A stretch of DNA of 64,000 nt from Pseudarthrobacter sp. SSS035 (GCF_023273875.1 NZ_CP096882.1:4898001-4962000); one strand, 5' to 3'. Shown: positions 8,354-16,702, counted from the stretch's first letter. Notes: generated by a model not told the origin, from the letters alone. A program made the numbers and translations.

Positions 8354-9271
8354 CTACGCGAGCGGGAGGTCGAAAAATGCCCCGACAGCCTGCACAAGAC
8401 CATCAGCGGCGAGGTTGGACGAAACACCGCCGGCCAGGGCGTAGCCGCCCATTCGGAGACGTGAAATGAAGCCCCTGGTCTCGTCGCCTGGCTTCGATCC
8501 GTCAGCCGTGACGGCCGCACGTAGGTCCTCCACGGCCTCCGTCTGCAACCCCAGCTCCACGGCCGCTTTGATCAGAGAATCAATATCGCCCTTGTTGACT
8601 GCTGCCTTCTGCCGGATATCTGAACCGGCGGCGATGTTGTTGCCGTCACCGTTGATGGTGAAATTGAAATTGTTGGTCACCATTTTGATCTCCGGATCTG
8701 CTGTCGTCGGCCCATTCGGTTCACCCGCTCTGGGAGAAACCTGTTCCAGTTCCAAAGCAAACTGTAGGGCGGTAGTGCGCACAGAATCGATGATCCCGCG
8801 TATAGCGTTCTGTGAGATCGTTTGCTTTGCCGAGATAAGCTCCATCAGATAAAAACCTGTGCCACCCTTTTTCTCTGCCACGAGTCGGCCGTACTCGTGG
8901 ACGATAAAGGGGTCCCAACTCATGTTGGGACTACCCTCGCTACCGCTCAACACTTCTAGATCCGCAATGGGTTGACGGATTGTCATCCGAAACCAGCCTT
9001 TGACAAAGTCTTCCGGGATGCCCACCTCAGACACCGTGTTCGTGATGTGGCCACGTGGGCCGAACCAGGTGCCGGTGACCTGAGTCCTAAATGGTCCTCT
9101 GTAGGTGGGCACTGTGCCATCCGATTTGTAGCCGAATAGCTCCCGTTGTGCCCAACCACCCAGGTTCTCGGCTCGCAGCCTGTAGGCAACCGTCTGAACC
9201 TTCCTGAGCAGGTTTGAGGTCGTAAAAGCGTCGTCGCTGGCAGCGTCGATGATCTCGGTGAGCTTGGTCAT
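8354..9271 (-). CDS. AbiTii domain protein
   Basis: About 305 residues from ATG 9271. The first 100 residues match the AbiTii domain style: TEIIDAASDDAFTTSNLLRKV, then LGGWAQRELFGYK and TVPTYRG. After a middle domain there is a beta-rich segment NFNFTINGDGNNIAAGSDI of the kind common in such proteins, then a helical C-terminus. AbiTii is a predicted domain of conflict systems, usually fused or linked to effectors. Here the linked gene is a PD-(D/E)XK nuclease 5 bases downstream. The much longer upstream reading frame (to 9493) is Arg/Pro/His-rich and unlikely to be translated. Confidence 0.65.
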   Translation of the reverse strand: MTKLTEIIDAASDDAFTTSNLLRKVQTVAYRLRAENLGGWAQRELFGYKSDGTVPTYRGPFRTQVTGTWFGPRGHITNTVSEVGIPEDFVKGWFRMTIRQPIADLEVLSGSEGSPNMSWDPFIVHEYGRLVAEKKGGTGFYLMELISAKQTISQNAIRGIIDSVRTTALQFALELEQVSPRAGEPNGPTTADPEIKMVTNNFNFTINGDGNNIAAGSDIRQKAAVNKGDIDSLIKAAVELGLQTEAVEDLRAAVTADGSKPGDETRGFISRLRMGGYALAGGVSSNLAADGLVQAVGAFFDLPLA

Positions 9272-9367
9272 CCGCCAATTCTGCACCAGCACCGCATATG
9301 CACGATGACACCACACGTTCAATCTGAGGGTGATGACATGGTATGGAGGCGGAGCACGGGCACGGCG

Positions 9368-9526
9368 ATGACAGTGATGAGGGTCTGGCCGGTGGTTCCG
9401 GAGAAGAACATGGAGACGTGCAGGGTTTGTCTGTCTGCGCAGCGCTGGCCTTGCCGGGATCCGGAGACGCGCCGGCTGCTCTATGTCACGCATGCCACCT
9501 GGGCGGCCCGCAAGGGGAGCAGGTGA
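9368..9526 (+). CDS. Possible small Cys-containing protein
   Basis: A 52-codon plus-strand frame with strong G/C preference at third positions, encoding a CRVC pair and a further Cys (PCRDPE). It is divergent from the AbiTii gene, and a good plus-strand terminator lies downstream at 9815-9840 without another clear plus-strand gene in between. The start (ATG 9368) is one of several options and no good ribosome-binding site is visible. Treat as tentative. Confidence 0.3.
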   Translation: MTVMRVWPVVPEKNMETCRVCLSAQRWPCRDPETRRLLYVTHATWAARKGSR

Positions 9527-9814
9527 AGGAGTCCCCGCGGCTGTGCGCCTTGCTGGAAGGCTGGGTGGGCTTGCCCAACGACGACCAACGGCCCGGCGGT
9601 GCTACCGCACCAGGGTTTTCCACTACCTTGGTACCGGCGCACCAGCTGGAACTCCCCTAATCGGGCTGGTCGGGGTGGGCGACAGATGGCACGCCGGCTA
9701 TCAATGACTTGACCTACGCAAAAGGCCTTCTGGGTGCGGCAAAGATTTGACAGCTGCCCTCTACCGCGACAGTATTGACGCATAACCCCAGTTTGCTTCG
9801 GCAGCTGGCCGCGG

Positions 9815-9840
9815 GACCCCTTCGGGGGTCTCTGCTTTTT
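9815..9840 (+). terminator. Terminator with UUCG tetraloop
   Basis: GACCCC (9815-9820), loop TTCG, GGGGTC (9825-9830), then TCTGCTTTTT. It is a perfect 6-bp stem closed by a UUCG tetraloop, with a T-tract on the plus strand only. The 9527-9857 stretch has no other convincing feature. The terminator implies a plus-strand transcript from about 9300, yet all strong genes on either side are on the minus strand. Confidence 0.7.
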
Positions 9841-9857
9841 AACCAGACTTCGCGCCT

Positions 9858-10490
9858 CTACCAGTCTGTGGGCTTGGTGATCTTGCCATGGGCATCAGTT
9901 ACGACATCTGGGAACTGGTTAGCCTGAAGGGCTCCAACACGAATGTCCCTGATGAAATCGGGCTTGCACCTCATCAGGGACTTGCTGACCTTCTCATACG
10001 TCTTGGCGATACCTATGTGCTTGCCGAGAAGGTTTTTCGTCATCCGAAGTGGTTCGGTGAGGTCGGAATCGTTGCTGACCACCAAGTAAACGTCGGCATC
10101 ATCCCGGAAAGCGTCCATCATGAGGTGGGCCGCAAGGTTCACATCAGATCCCTTTTCTTCAGTCTTGATGACTTCGACCGTGCGGGGTACGGCATTGGGG
10201 TCAGCCAACGCCATCCGCACGTTGTGGACCGTGTACTGCCCGAAGTGGATGGATACTTTCGGCAGGGTCGCCAGCGCGCGCAGATAAGCGTTCTGACGTG
10301 CGGGGGCCTGTAGGTCGCTGGGGCGGGCCTTCACTCGGGCCGTGAAGTACTTGATGCGCTTAACCTCGTACCCAGGCATGAGGTCTTCAAAGAGACCCTG
10401 AACGTCCAGCCATTTGTACGATTGGCCCTTCAGCTTGCCGTAGTAAAGATTGAAGCCATCGATGTAGACGTTCACGGTGGGATTTGCCAT
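9858..10490 (-). CDS. NYN domain (PIN-like) ribonuclease
   Basis: A 210-residue protein with the NYN layout: YIDGFNLYYG at the N-terminus provides the first acidic residue, KTEEKGSDVNLAAHLMMDAF the central acidic cluster, and VVSNDSDL the last conserved Asp, with a C-terminal region after it. NYN proteins are metal-dependent single-strand nucleases related to PIN domains. It stands alone on the minus strand next to the AbiTii/nuclease pair, so a role in defence or RNA turnover is plausible but not shown. Start ATG 10490 gives the expected N-terminal strand immediately. Confidence 0.85.
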   Translation of the reverse strand: MANPTVNVYIDGFNLYYGKLKGQSYKWLDVQGLFEDLMPGYEVKRIKYFTARVKARPSDLQAPARQNAYLRALATLPKVSIHFGQYTVHNVRMALADPNAVPRTVEVIKTEEKGSDVNLAAHLMMDAFRDDADVYLVVSNDSDLTEPLRMTKNLLGKHIGIAKTYEKVSKSLMRCKPDFIRDIRVGALQANQFPDVVTDAHGKITKPTDW

Positions 10491-10578
10491 AGGTCGATGC
10501 TAGCCGGAAGACCTGACTTGTCCCCTCAGTGCTGCTAGACGACTCCCCCGGACCGTCCCACGTCCTTGCCTGTGGGAC

Positions 10579-10839
10579 TCATTGGCCGGAACGGTGCCGA
10601 CCTAAGCTCGATGGGCGAGTGTGTCGACGTCCAACTAGATAAGTGGCAACCGTTGCCAGAATTGGCACCAGTAGAAACGTGAAAAACCCGCTCCCCCCGC
10701 TGATGAATCCGCCAACGTTGATATAGCCAGATATGCCAATCCACCAGCAAAGAAGTGCAAAGAACCCAGTACTCACGAAAAGGGCACCCCGAAAGTCCTT
10801 GCGTTCAATAAAAATCAAGCGATCTTGCTGGTCCGTCAT
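10579..10839 (-). CDS. Small membrane protein
   Basis: An 86-residue protein with two hydrophobic segments (about residues 20-38 and 47-68) and a basic cytoplasmic tail. The ATG at 10839 is preceded by GGGGGAG at good spacing, which supports translation. I do not recognise the family. The 240 bases upstream and the 88 bases to the NYN gene contain nothing obvious. Confidence 0.55.
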   Translation of the reverse strand: MTDQQDRLIFIERKDFRGALFVSTGFFALLCWWIGISGYINVGGFISGGSGFFTFLLVPILATVATYLVGRRHTRPSSLGRHRSGQ

Positions 10840-11082
10840 ACCAACTCCCCCTGACCGTCACTCGCTGAGTATCTGACATTCAGGACAGCACGGATCCGTG
10901 ATTTTGGCGAGGCTCTGCATCCTGCCAGAGTCATACGGTCCGGCTACGGTCTCCCTGTCCCACATCCTTGGACCTAGGACACCTCCGCGTGCACTCCCAT
11001 GGTCGTCAGGGCTTGGCCTGCCCGCCGGCATCCCTTACGAGCACTCGGAGCCAGGGCGCCTAGCGGAGAGGCTTCAGCCAGG

Positions 11083-11223
11083 CTAGTCCTTACGGATGGC
11101 TATGAGGGTTTTGCCGTCTTCCAGAAGCGCGTAGAGGTTTTCCCGCGCTTCCTCATAGGTGTTGCCTTCGGCCTCAATGTGTCCGTAACTGCCGTCCGGG
11201 TTAGTGATGGTCCCGATGAGTAT
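11083..11223 (-). CDS. Short conserved-type protein ending IAIRKD, non-standard start
   Basis: About 46 codons whose product resembles the 48-residue protein at 18170-18316: both read GTI, DGS, a HI-A-G pattern, a central helix and the ending IAIRKD. The frame is the same as that of the YedK gene just upstream and begins five codons after its TAG stop. No ATG, GTG or TTG lies between that stop and the conserved region. ATA at 11223 follows AGGCGG at ribosome-binding distance and is the best candidate start. The alternatives are stop-codon readthrough or loss of the start, making this a remnant. Confidence 0.5.
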   Translation of the reverse strand: MLIGTITNPDGSYGHIEAEGNTYEEARENLYALLEDGKTLIAIRKD

Positions 11224-11235
11224 TACCGCCTGGGC

Positions 11236-11952
11236 CTATGGGGCAGTAGGCTCGGCGGGCTCAATGAGCTCCGGGCCATTGTTACGCACGCTGTTCACCC
11301 CGGGACTGACAATCCGCGGTGTCAGGGTCGGTTCCGGCAAAGAGTCCAGCAGGTGCTGGATGCCGTCCTTGTCGGTCAGGTCCGGGTCCAGCCATTCAGC
11401 AAACCGGTCCCGCGGGATGATCACTGGGGAACGGTCATGGACGTGCCCCAAGGCGTCCTGCGTTGTGGTGGTAAGAACGGTGCAGGTGAGCAGCCAGCGA
11501 CCAGGGTCGTCCTCGGGCAGCGACGGATCAGCCCACCACTCGTACAGGCCAGCGAAACCCAGCAAAGGCTCGTTCTCGGAGTACAGATAGTTCGGGATCT
11601 TTTTCCCGTCCTCAGTCTTCTGCCACTCGTAATAACCATCCGCAGGGACGATCGCACGCCGCTTCACCGCGGCCTTCCGAAAGGACGGCTTCTCCAAAAT
11701 GCTCTCGCTGCGGGCGTTAATAAGCTTAGAGCCGATCTTGATGTCCTTCGCCCATGATGGCACCAGGCCCCAGCGGGCAATAAGCAGATGCCGATCGATG
11801 GTGCCCTCATCCAAACGTTCGGCAACAATCGGCACACTTTGAGTGGGTGCCACATTCCAGCTCGGCGGGGGCGGACTCCCCTCAATCTCTTTAGCCTCAA
11901 AGTGGCTCAAAAGGTCGCCGGTGGCCTTGGACATCACATATCTACCGCACAT
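11236..11952 (-). CDS. yedK: SOS response-associated peptidase (YedK/HMCES family)
   Basis: A 238-residue SRAP protein. MCGRY puts the nucleophilic Cys at position 2 after Met removal, WNVAPTQ and LINARSES give the conserved Asn/Arg set, GYYEW the catalytic Glu, and GHVHDRSPVII the conserved His. These proteins crosslink to abasic sites in single-stranded DNA and protect them. Plasmids and phages often carry a copy, perhaps to protect transferred single strands. All key residues are present, in contrast with the second copy at 58499-59170. No LexA box was seen ahead of this one. Confidence 0.9.
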   Translation of the reverse strand: MCGRYVMSKATGDLLSHFEAKEIEGSPPPPSWNVAPTQSVPIVAERLDEGTIDRHLLIARWGLVPSWAKDIKIGSKLINARSESILEKPSFRKAAVKRRAIVPADGYYEWQKTEDGKKIPNYLYSENEPLLGFAGLYEWWADPSLPEDDPGRWLLTCTVLTTTTQDALGHVHDRSPVIIPRDRFAEWLDPDLTDKDGIQHLLDSLPEPTLTPRIVSPGVNSVRNNGPELIEPAEPTAP

Positions 11953-11988
11953 GAGGCCATTCTGCCCCGCAGCCGCGGCAGAAGTGCT

Positions 11989-13470
11989 TTAAGCAGGCGT
12001 TCCAGATTTGTCGAGTTCGGCCGAGGGATTCAACGGCGATCGACGCAGTAGTTGGATTTCCTGGTACGCGCCATGCTTTCCTGTCCGTTGTCCAACGGCA
12101 GCAATTTGCCAGCCACGTTCGACGGCCTCTGGGTGCAGCTCAGTTTGAACATCCCTGCCCGCGCATATTGCAGTCTCTGTAAAGGCGTCTACGCCGACTA
12201 TGTTGGCAGTGAACTCCCCCGCCGAAGCACCGAGATGGAACTTGGGGTGAACTCGGATAGTTGATGCCTGTTCTCCAATGAACAGCTCGTCACCCCAGGG
12301 AAACCTAGACTTGGGCACAAAATCTGTGTCTGACATTTCTCCCAAAATGTCCTGTAGCGCAGTGCGCCATTGTCTTCTTGGCAGCTCATCCAAACCCAGC
12401 GGACAGATGAACCTTGGTGCTTCCCAGCCTTCGGCGATGGCCAAGTAACTCCCGTGCTCCATTGCTACCATGCGCTCCACGCGCCCAGAGTCCAGCTGCC
12501 ACGAGACGTAGAAGCCGTTTTCGTAGTACTTGTGTTCAGCAATGGCACCCAATCGAGACTTCTGCCGAACCACGGTTGGGGCTTTCTTCCTGATCCTTCG
12601 AATAATGCCAGGACGGCCTTCTACTGCGTCAGAAACAGCTGATGCTAGGGCCTCGATTGCTTCGTTCGTAACGCTTTCAGATTCGGCTAGGACATCATGC
12701 TTTCCAATGGAGCCAAGCCCACCGAGCCGCAGACGCACCACCTGCCATCCGGCGCCGGCGAGCAGTTGGTTACGCGTGTTGTCATCCTTTTCCTTGCCTG
12801 CATGGGTGCGCGCGGGATCGACTTCCACACATACCTTGGTCTTGGAGATCAGGATGTCCGGGGTAAGGATGGGAAAATTGTTGCGCTGTGGCTCATGGCC
12901 GCACTGAATCGCGCTCCGCCCCTTGTGAACGGTGAATCCAGCGGCGACGAGTTTCTCTCTCACTCGCTGCTCGGTCTGAGAAGTCGTGAGATTCCGTGAC
13001 TGGATTACCGTGCCAATTGGATGTTTAGGAGTGGTTACCGTTTTCCTCGCAGCAAAGGAAGCACTCCGGCATGGGCGACACATGGCCATGTTTTCGGCGC
13101 CGGGTTTGGCAATGACTTCGTGTCCGCACTCCAGGCGCACCCAACCGTGCATTTGCTCACCCAAGCAGGTAAGGCATGCCCGTGAGCCACCGCCCTGTCG
13201 GCGCCAACCTGATGGCGCTCCACACTGAACCACTGCTGACTCAATAAAATTGTGCCCCTGACCGCAAATCCAACGCACCTTCACTGGCGATGAGGCTGGA
13301 ATGTCGTTTGGGCCGAATAGATTTTCGTCATCCCACATGTCCAGAACTTCCTCATGCCTTGCTGCGACCGTTGTTTCGGGCTTAGGTGCCCGTCGAGCAA
13401 GGCCCAACCCTGTCCGCTCTTCCGGCGTAAGTACCGGCCAATCCTCAAGTGCCTTCACAACGGCCCCCAT
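11989..13470 (-). CDS. Zinc-ribbon protein with nuclease-like core
   Basis: About 493 residues. An N-terminal zinc-ribbon unit of the DUF4379 type is visible (W-DDEN, then WICGQGH, then CLTC), then a second ribbon with LECGHE and CRPC. In the middle, TPDILISKTKVCVEVDPARTH followed by a helix and WQVVRLRLGG has the form of the small DUF559/Vsr-like endonuclease core, with Asp and Glu in place. The C-terminal 200 residues are not recognised. ATG 13470 is chosen because AGAAGAA precedes it. It ends a divergent pair with the XRE regulator region. A DNA-binding nuclease with a defence or DNA-processing role is a reasonable guess. Confidence 0.6.
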   Translation of the reverse strand: MGAVVKALEDWPVLTPEERTGLGLARRAPKPETTVAARHEEVLDMWDDENLFGPNDIPASSPVKVRWICGQGHNFIESAVVQCGAPSGWRRQGGGSRACLTCLGEQMHGWVRLECGHEVIAKPGAENMAMCRPCRSASFAARKTVTTPKHPIGTVIQSRNLTTSQTEQRVREKLVAAGFTVHKGRSAIQCGHEPQRNNFPILTPDILISKTKVCVEVDPARTHAGKEKDDNTRNQLLAGAGWQVVRLRLGGLGSIGKHDVLAESESVTNEAIEALASAVSDAVEGRPGIIRRIRKKAPTVVRQKSRLGAIAEHKYYENGFYVSWQLDSGRVERMVAMEHGSYLAIAEGWEAPRFICPLGLDELPRRQWRTALQDILGEMSDTDFVPKSRFPWGDELFIGEQASTIRVHPKFHLGASAGEFTANIVGVDAFTETAICAGRDVQTELHPEAVERGWQIAAVGQRTGKHGAYQEIQLLRRSPLNPSAELDKSGTPA

Positions 13471-13540
13471 TTGAAGTTCTTCTCGCACAGTCCCTGTTTG
13501 AAGGAGCGTAGATGAGGGGTCAGACAAATGCGGAGCCCTC

Positions 13541-13723
13541 CTACCTCGGCTTGAAAAAGCCAAGGAGTGGGGCCACGACGCCGTAGATGATCTTGGCGTT
13601 ACCAACAATTGAGTTGACGGCCACCTTCATGCGATCCGCCCTTGCAGCCATTTGCTCGGATTCCTCTGCCAGAACTTCGGCGGCTGTAACGACATCATCT
13701 AGGAATTTTCGCTTCATGTTCAC
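13541..13723 (-). CDS. Small helical protein upstream of zinc-ribbon gene
   Basis: About 60 residues from GTG 13723, which follows AGGAG at 7 bases. An N-terminal amphipathic helix (residues 5-38) is followed by a hydrophobic stretch (IVGNAKIIYGVVAPLLGFF) that could insert into the membrane. It is separated from the zinc-ribbon gene by 70 bases and shares its direction. Divergent transcription from the XRE regulator suggests control by it. The size and C-terminal hydrophobic helix could suit a small membrane-active peptide, but this is speculation. Confidence 0.5.
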   Translation of the reverse strand: MNMKRKFLDDVVTAAEVLAEESEQMAARADRMKVAVNSIVGNAKIIYGVVAPLLGFFKPR

Positions 13724-13781
13724 TTTCTTTCTCCTATGGGTGCGTCGGGACTCGGGATCGAGAGGACGCCCATGGTAAATT

Positions 13782-13798
13782 ACACAGAGTCTTTGTGT
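13782..13798. promoter_or_regulatory. Dyad in divergent promoter, possible XRE operator
   Basis: ACACA (13782-13786) and TGTGT (13794-13798) flank a 7-base spacer in the AT-rich interval between the divergent small gene and the XRE regulator. Position and symmetry fit autoregulation by the regulator. Inferred only. Confidence 0.4.
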
Positions 13799-13838
13799 TG
13801 TGAAATCGAAGATACACGATTTACAAGGAGTTTGTGAA

Positions 13839-14654
13839 GTGAAATCTGGGACCAGTTCGGCAGTAGCCTTCGGTAGCGTGTTGCAGGCTGCGCGGAAACG
13901 TTTGCCAAAGAACCAAGCCGACGTCGCTGCCTCTTTCAATCCCAAGCTGTCCGTCGCCGCTGTCTCCATGGCCGAGAGCGGGAACCGTCCTCCCAAGACC
14001 GAGGCGGCTATTCGCGGTTACGCGGATGCGCTAGAACTCGACGCCGATGCCCTGCTCGAATTCTGGTGGGCCTTGCTGGGGATGATCGAGGAGGATAGGG
14101 CCGAGGGGCATCCGGTTCGCCGATGGTGGCAAGAGCTACAGGCAAGTCCTTCAACGCAAATTGACCAGCAACGAGCTGAGGAGTGGGCTAAAGAGTGGGA
14201 TGGTGAGGGAGCGGCTCTGGACGATGACAGGTATGTCCCTCCGCTGGAGACCTTTGTGTTTTCAGAAGAAATCTGCAAAATCCTAGGGCGCCTGCTGGGC
14301 GACACCTGGCAGATTGACTATAAAGTCCAGATGGGCCTCCGCGACCCTGTAGATCCGTGGCCAGCGGCACTAAAGATCGAACTGCGGTCAGTTCCAAAGG
14401 AGGGCGATGTGGGGAGGGGCGAAGAACTGCTGGCTTCCTTCGCCTGCCCTGAACCCGTGACGCGACCCATCTCGGCCGATGCGGCCATACGACCCAATGG
14501 CGACGCCATGTCGCCAGATGTGGCATGGATTCTCTCATCGGTAGAGGCAATGCCTGTCCGGGAACGAGCAGCCGTGGCCGGATTCATCCACGGACTGCGG
14601 GAGGGAGCTAGCCTCTTCTCCGAAGCCCGGCTGCCCCCTCAATCTGCCCGATAG
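13839..14654 (+). CDS. XRE-family helix-turn-helix regulator
   Basis: About 271 residues from GTG 13839, which is preceded by AAGGAG at 8 bases; an upstream ATG at 13800 lacks this. Residues about 10-60 form a helix-turn-helix (FGSVLQAARKRL, then AAVSMAESGNRPPK as the recognition part). The rest is acidic with a WWALLGMIEED segment and an unassigned C-terminal domain. It is divergent from the minus-strand nuclease-like locus, with a dyad in the shared promoter, so it may control that locus and itself. DNA binding is well supported; the target is inferred. Confidence 0.65.
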   Translation: MKSGTSSAVAFGSVLQAARKRLPKNQADVAASFNPKLSVAAVSMAESGNRPPKTEAAIRGYADALELDADALLEFWWALLGMIEEDRAEGHPVRRWWQELQASPSTQIDQQRAEEWAKEWDGEGAALDDDRYVPPLETFVFSEEICKILGRLLGDTWQIDYKVQMGLRDPVDPWPAALKIELRSVPKEGDVGRGEELLASFACPEPVTRPISADAAIRPNGDAMSPDVAWILSSVEAMPVRERAAVAGFIHGLREGASLFSEARLPPQSAR

Positions 14655-14967
14655 GCGTCAATCAACGGGCGCAAGAATTTGAATGCCTACCTAGTGCCTC
14701 GCGTCGTCTTCGACCGCCAGGAGGACCAAGAGCTTATGTCAGCGAGTATGAGCTACTCCGCGTACGCGTGTTGTCCGCGCTGAACCTGTGATCCCCAATG
14801 CTTTCCAAGGGTGTCCCAGTTCCTTGGTTGTGGGACAGCCTCGGTGGGACACTCCCCCACTGATGTGGATCCGCGGCATGCTGCGTAACCTGACTGTCCC
14901 GTAAGTTATCCCAAAACGCCCGCCATAATCACCCGTCACAGGTACAACTTTCGGTACGGTTCCAGGC
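14655..14967. other. Non-coding interval upstream of resolvase, possible res site
   Basis: No gene is supported here. The 120 bases just ahead of the resolvase contain short partial repeats around a GTAC-containing core (near 14942-14957), the usual place for a resolution site in Tn3-type and plasmid resolvase systems. I could not resolve three clear subsites by eye. Confidence 0.3.
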
Positions 14968-15564
14968 ATGGACATTGGATACGCGCGGGTATCAACGGCG
15001 AAACAGGACCTGGCCCGGCAACTGGACGCTCTGGCGGCCGCCGGCATTAACAACGCACACATCTTCGTGGACAAGAAGTCAGGGGCCACCACAGACCGCC
15101 CAGGGCTCCAGGACGCGCTCAGGCATGCTCGGGCCGGCGACGTCATCGTGGTGCACACCCTGGACCGGCTTGGCCGCACAGTCCGGGACACCCTGAACAT
15201 GGTCCACGAGCTCCGAGAGCGGGGCGTGGGTGTCCGGACGCTGGCTGATCCCCTGGCCGTGGACACCACAGAGCCTGACAGTCCGATGGCGCAACTGGCG
15301 TTTGTCATGCTGGCCCTGTTCGGGCAGATGGAGCGGACGTACGCGGCCGAGCGTGCTTCACATGCGCGGGCGGTGGCCACGGCCAGCGGCCGGCGCACCG
15401 GGCGGCCGTCCGTGGTTGATCCTGGCAAGCTCGAACACGCCGCCCTGCTCCGGGCCAACGGTTCCTCCATCCGGGAGATAACCACAAAGACGGGCTTGAA
15501 ACGCACGACGCTGTACCGGCACCTGCCGCCGCGCCCTAGCGGCCCAGACAATACACACAGCTAG
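14968..15564 (+). CDS. Serine resolvase/invertase
   Basis: A 198-residue small serine recombinase. GYARVST carries the catalytic Ser at about residue 9; HTLDRLGR gives the conserved DRLGR arginines. A long helix with MLALFGQMERTYAAERASHAR forms the dimer interface, and the C-terminus has GRPS and a Hin-type helix-turn-helix (IREITTKTGLKRTTLYRHL). Such enzymes resolve plasmid multimers or cointegrates. No transposase or transposon ends are adjacent, so a multimer-resolution role for the plasmid is likely. Confidence 0.9.
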   Translation: MDIGYARVSTAKQDLARQLDALAAAGINNAHIFVDKKSGATTDRPGLQDALRHARAGDVIVVHTLDRLGRTVRDTLNMVHELRERGVGVRTLADPLAVDTTEPDSPMAQLAFVMLALFGQMERTYAAERASHARAVATASGRRTGRPSVVDPGKLEHAALLRANGSSIREITTKTGLKRTTLYRHLPPRPSGPDNTHS

Positions 15565-15755
15565 AAGCCGAGATCGAAAGTCTGCACAGCAACCCATTGG
15601 CGCCAGAAACGTGCAATGGGGTTTCGTGCAACGATTCCGCGCACCCCGTAGCGGGCGTGTCGTGGCACCGGCGCCCAGCGAACGGGATCCGCCGTTATCG
15701 GTCACGCCGCAGATAGGTTTCGGGGATGGGTACTGTGGGGTGCCGTCACCCCACC

Positions 15756-15779
15756 GGGGCGGGGCCCAGCCCCCGCCCC
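15756..15779. repeat. GC-rich hairpin
   Basis: GGGGCGGGG (15756-15764) and CCCCGCCCC (15771-15779) form a perfect 9-bp stem with a 6-base loop. It lies between the convergent resolvase and a small membrane protein gene and could act as a terminator, although no T-tract follows on either strand. Confidence 0.45.
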
Positions 15780-15834
15780 AGGCGCCAAAGCGAGCTGGAA
15801 GAAAACCGCCATTCTGAACTGACAGCCCCTGGGC

Positions 15835-16059
15835 TCACTGGGAGAGGTCCGCCAGGACGGCCTTCGCCATCATGTCGCGGATTTCTTTCTTGGAGAATCC
15901 TGCCTTGCGCATGCGCTTGTGCCACAGGGTGAAGGAGAGGTGCCGAACGAGCGACTTGCCTGCGCCACTCTTGGCGAAGAGAGACAGGACAACAGCCAGC
16001 ACAGGGAGGACAACGCTCACACCTATGCGAACGATCTCGGCGATCGTGCTGAGTTCCAT
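15835..16059 (-). CDS. Small membrane protein with basic tail
   Basis: About 74 residues from ATG 16059, preceded by GAGGGAG at good spacing. Residues 8-28 are a clear membrane segment; the rest is a basic helix (LWHKRMRKAGFSKKEIRDMM). It is not in an obvious operon. Function unknown. An in-frame upstream ATG at 16143 would add 28 residues without a ribosome-binding site. Confidence 0.5.
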   Translation of the reverse strand: MELSTIAEIVRIGVSVVLPVLAVVLSLFAKSGAGKSLVRHLSFTLWHKRMRKAGFSKKEIRDMMAKAVLADLSQ

Positions 16060-16255
16060 GGCCACTCCCTCGTCCAACGGACCCAAGACACACCTGTGGT
16101 GTCTTAGCCATTGTGAGAGGTCCGCGACGGGGACGTAGATCAAGGATGAGCCATGGAAGCTGTGGGGTCAAGAGCATCCGTGCAGACGACTTCTAAAAAT
16201 GACGGCACGGGTGCGGAGCGCACGGAATCCGCAGTTTGCGGGCGCTTCCGTGAGC

Positions 16256-16531
16256 CTAGATGAGATTAATGATCGGCACGTCCTTGGGACTACGAGTCGT
16301 GCCGCCTGTTGCCAGGTTGACCACGGTGAAGCCTTGATCGCGCAGTTTAGCCACGACGGCATAGGTGGCCAGCTGGTGAACCCCAGTCCAGCCATCCTCC
16401 CAACCATTTGGGGCCGGCCTTTCCAGCGTGGAGTCCTCACGACGCCAGGCGTTTAGGACCCGAACTCTCTTGTTTGCGCTTGGGGGAAACTGGGCTTGGG
16501 CGGACTTCAGAATCTCGTCGTTTGATGACAT
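16256..16531 (-). CDS. Hypothetical small protein
   Basis: A 91-residue protein with no membrane segment. It contains GWEDGWTGVHQLATYAVVAKLRDQGFTVVNLATGG, which resembles a mixed helix-strand fold, but I do not recognise a family. No ribosome-binding site is visible ahead of the ATG, so it may be leaderless or the start may differ. It stands alone. Confidence 0.45.
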   Translation of the reverse strand: MSSNDEILKSAQAQFPPSANKRVRVLNAWRREDSTLERPAPNGWEDGWTGVHQLATYAVVAKLRDQGFTVVNLATGGTTRSPKDVPIINLI

Positions 16532-16702
16532 GGGATAAACGGTAGGCGCCGCATGCCGATAAACCTACGTTTCGCCACGCCCAGTCCAGACCGTTCAACG
16601 GTAAATAGCGGCGGTTTCCATACGTCCAGACGCAAAACACAAGGCAACTACAGCGCCGATGGTCTTGACGGTCGGTTGTTGGGCGTGCCAGCACGGAGAG
16701 AA

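Noticed and set aside
14739..15551. Minus-strand frame of 270 codons over the resolvase
   Set aside because: Arg/Ser-rich antisense product; the plus-strand resolvase has all catalytic motifs.
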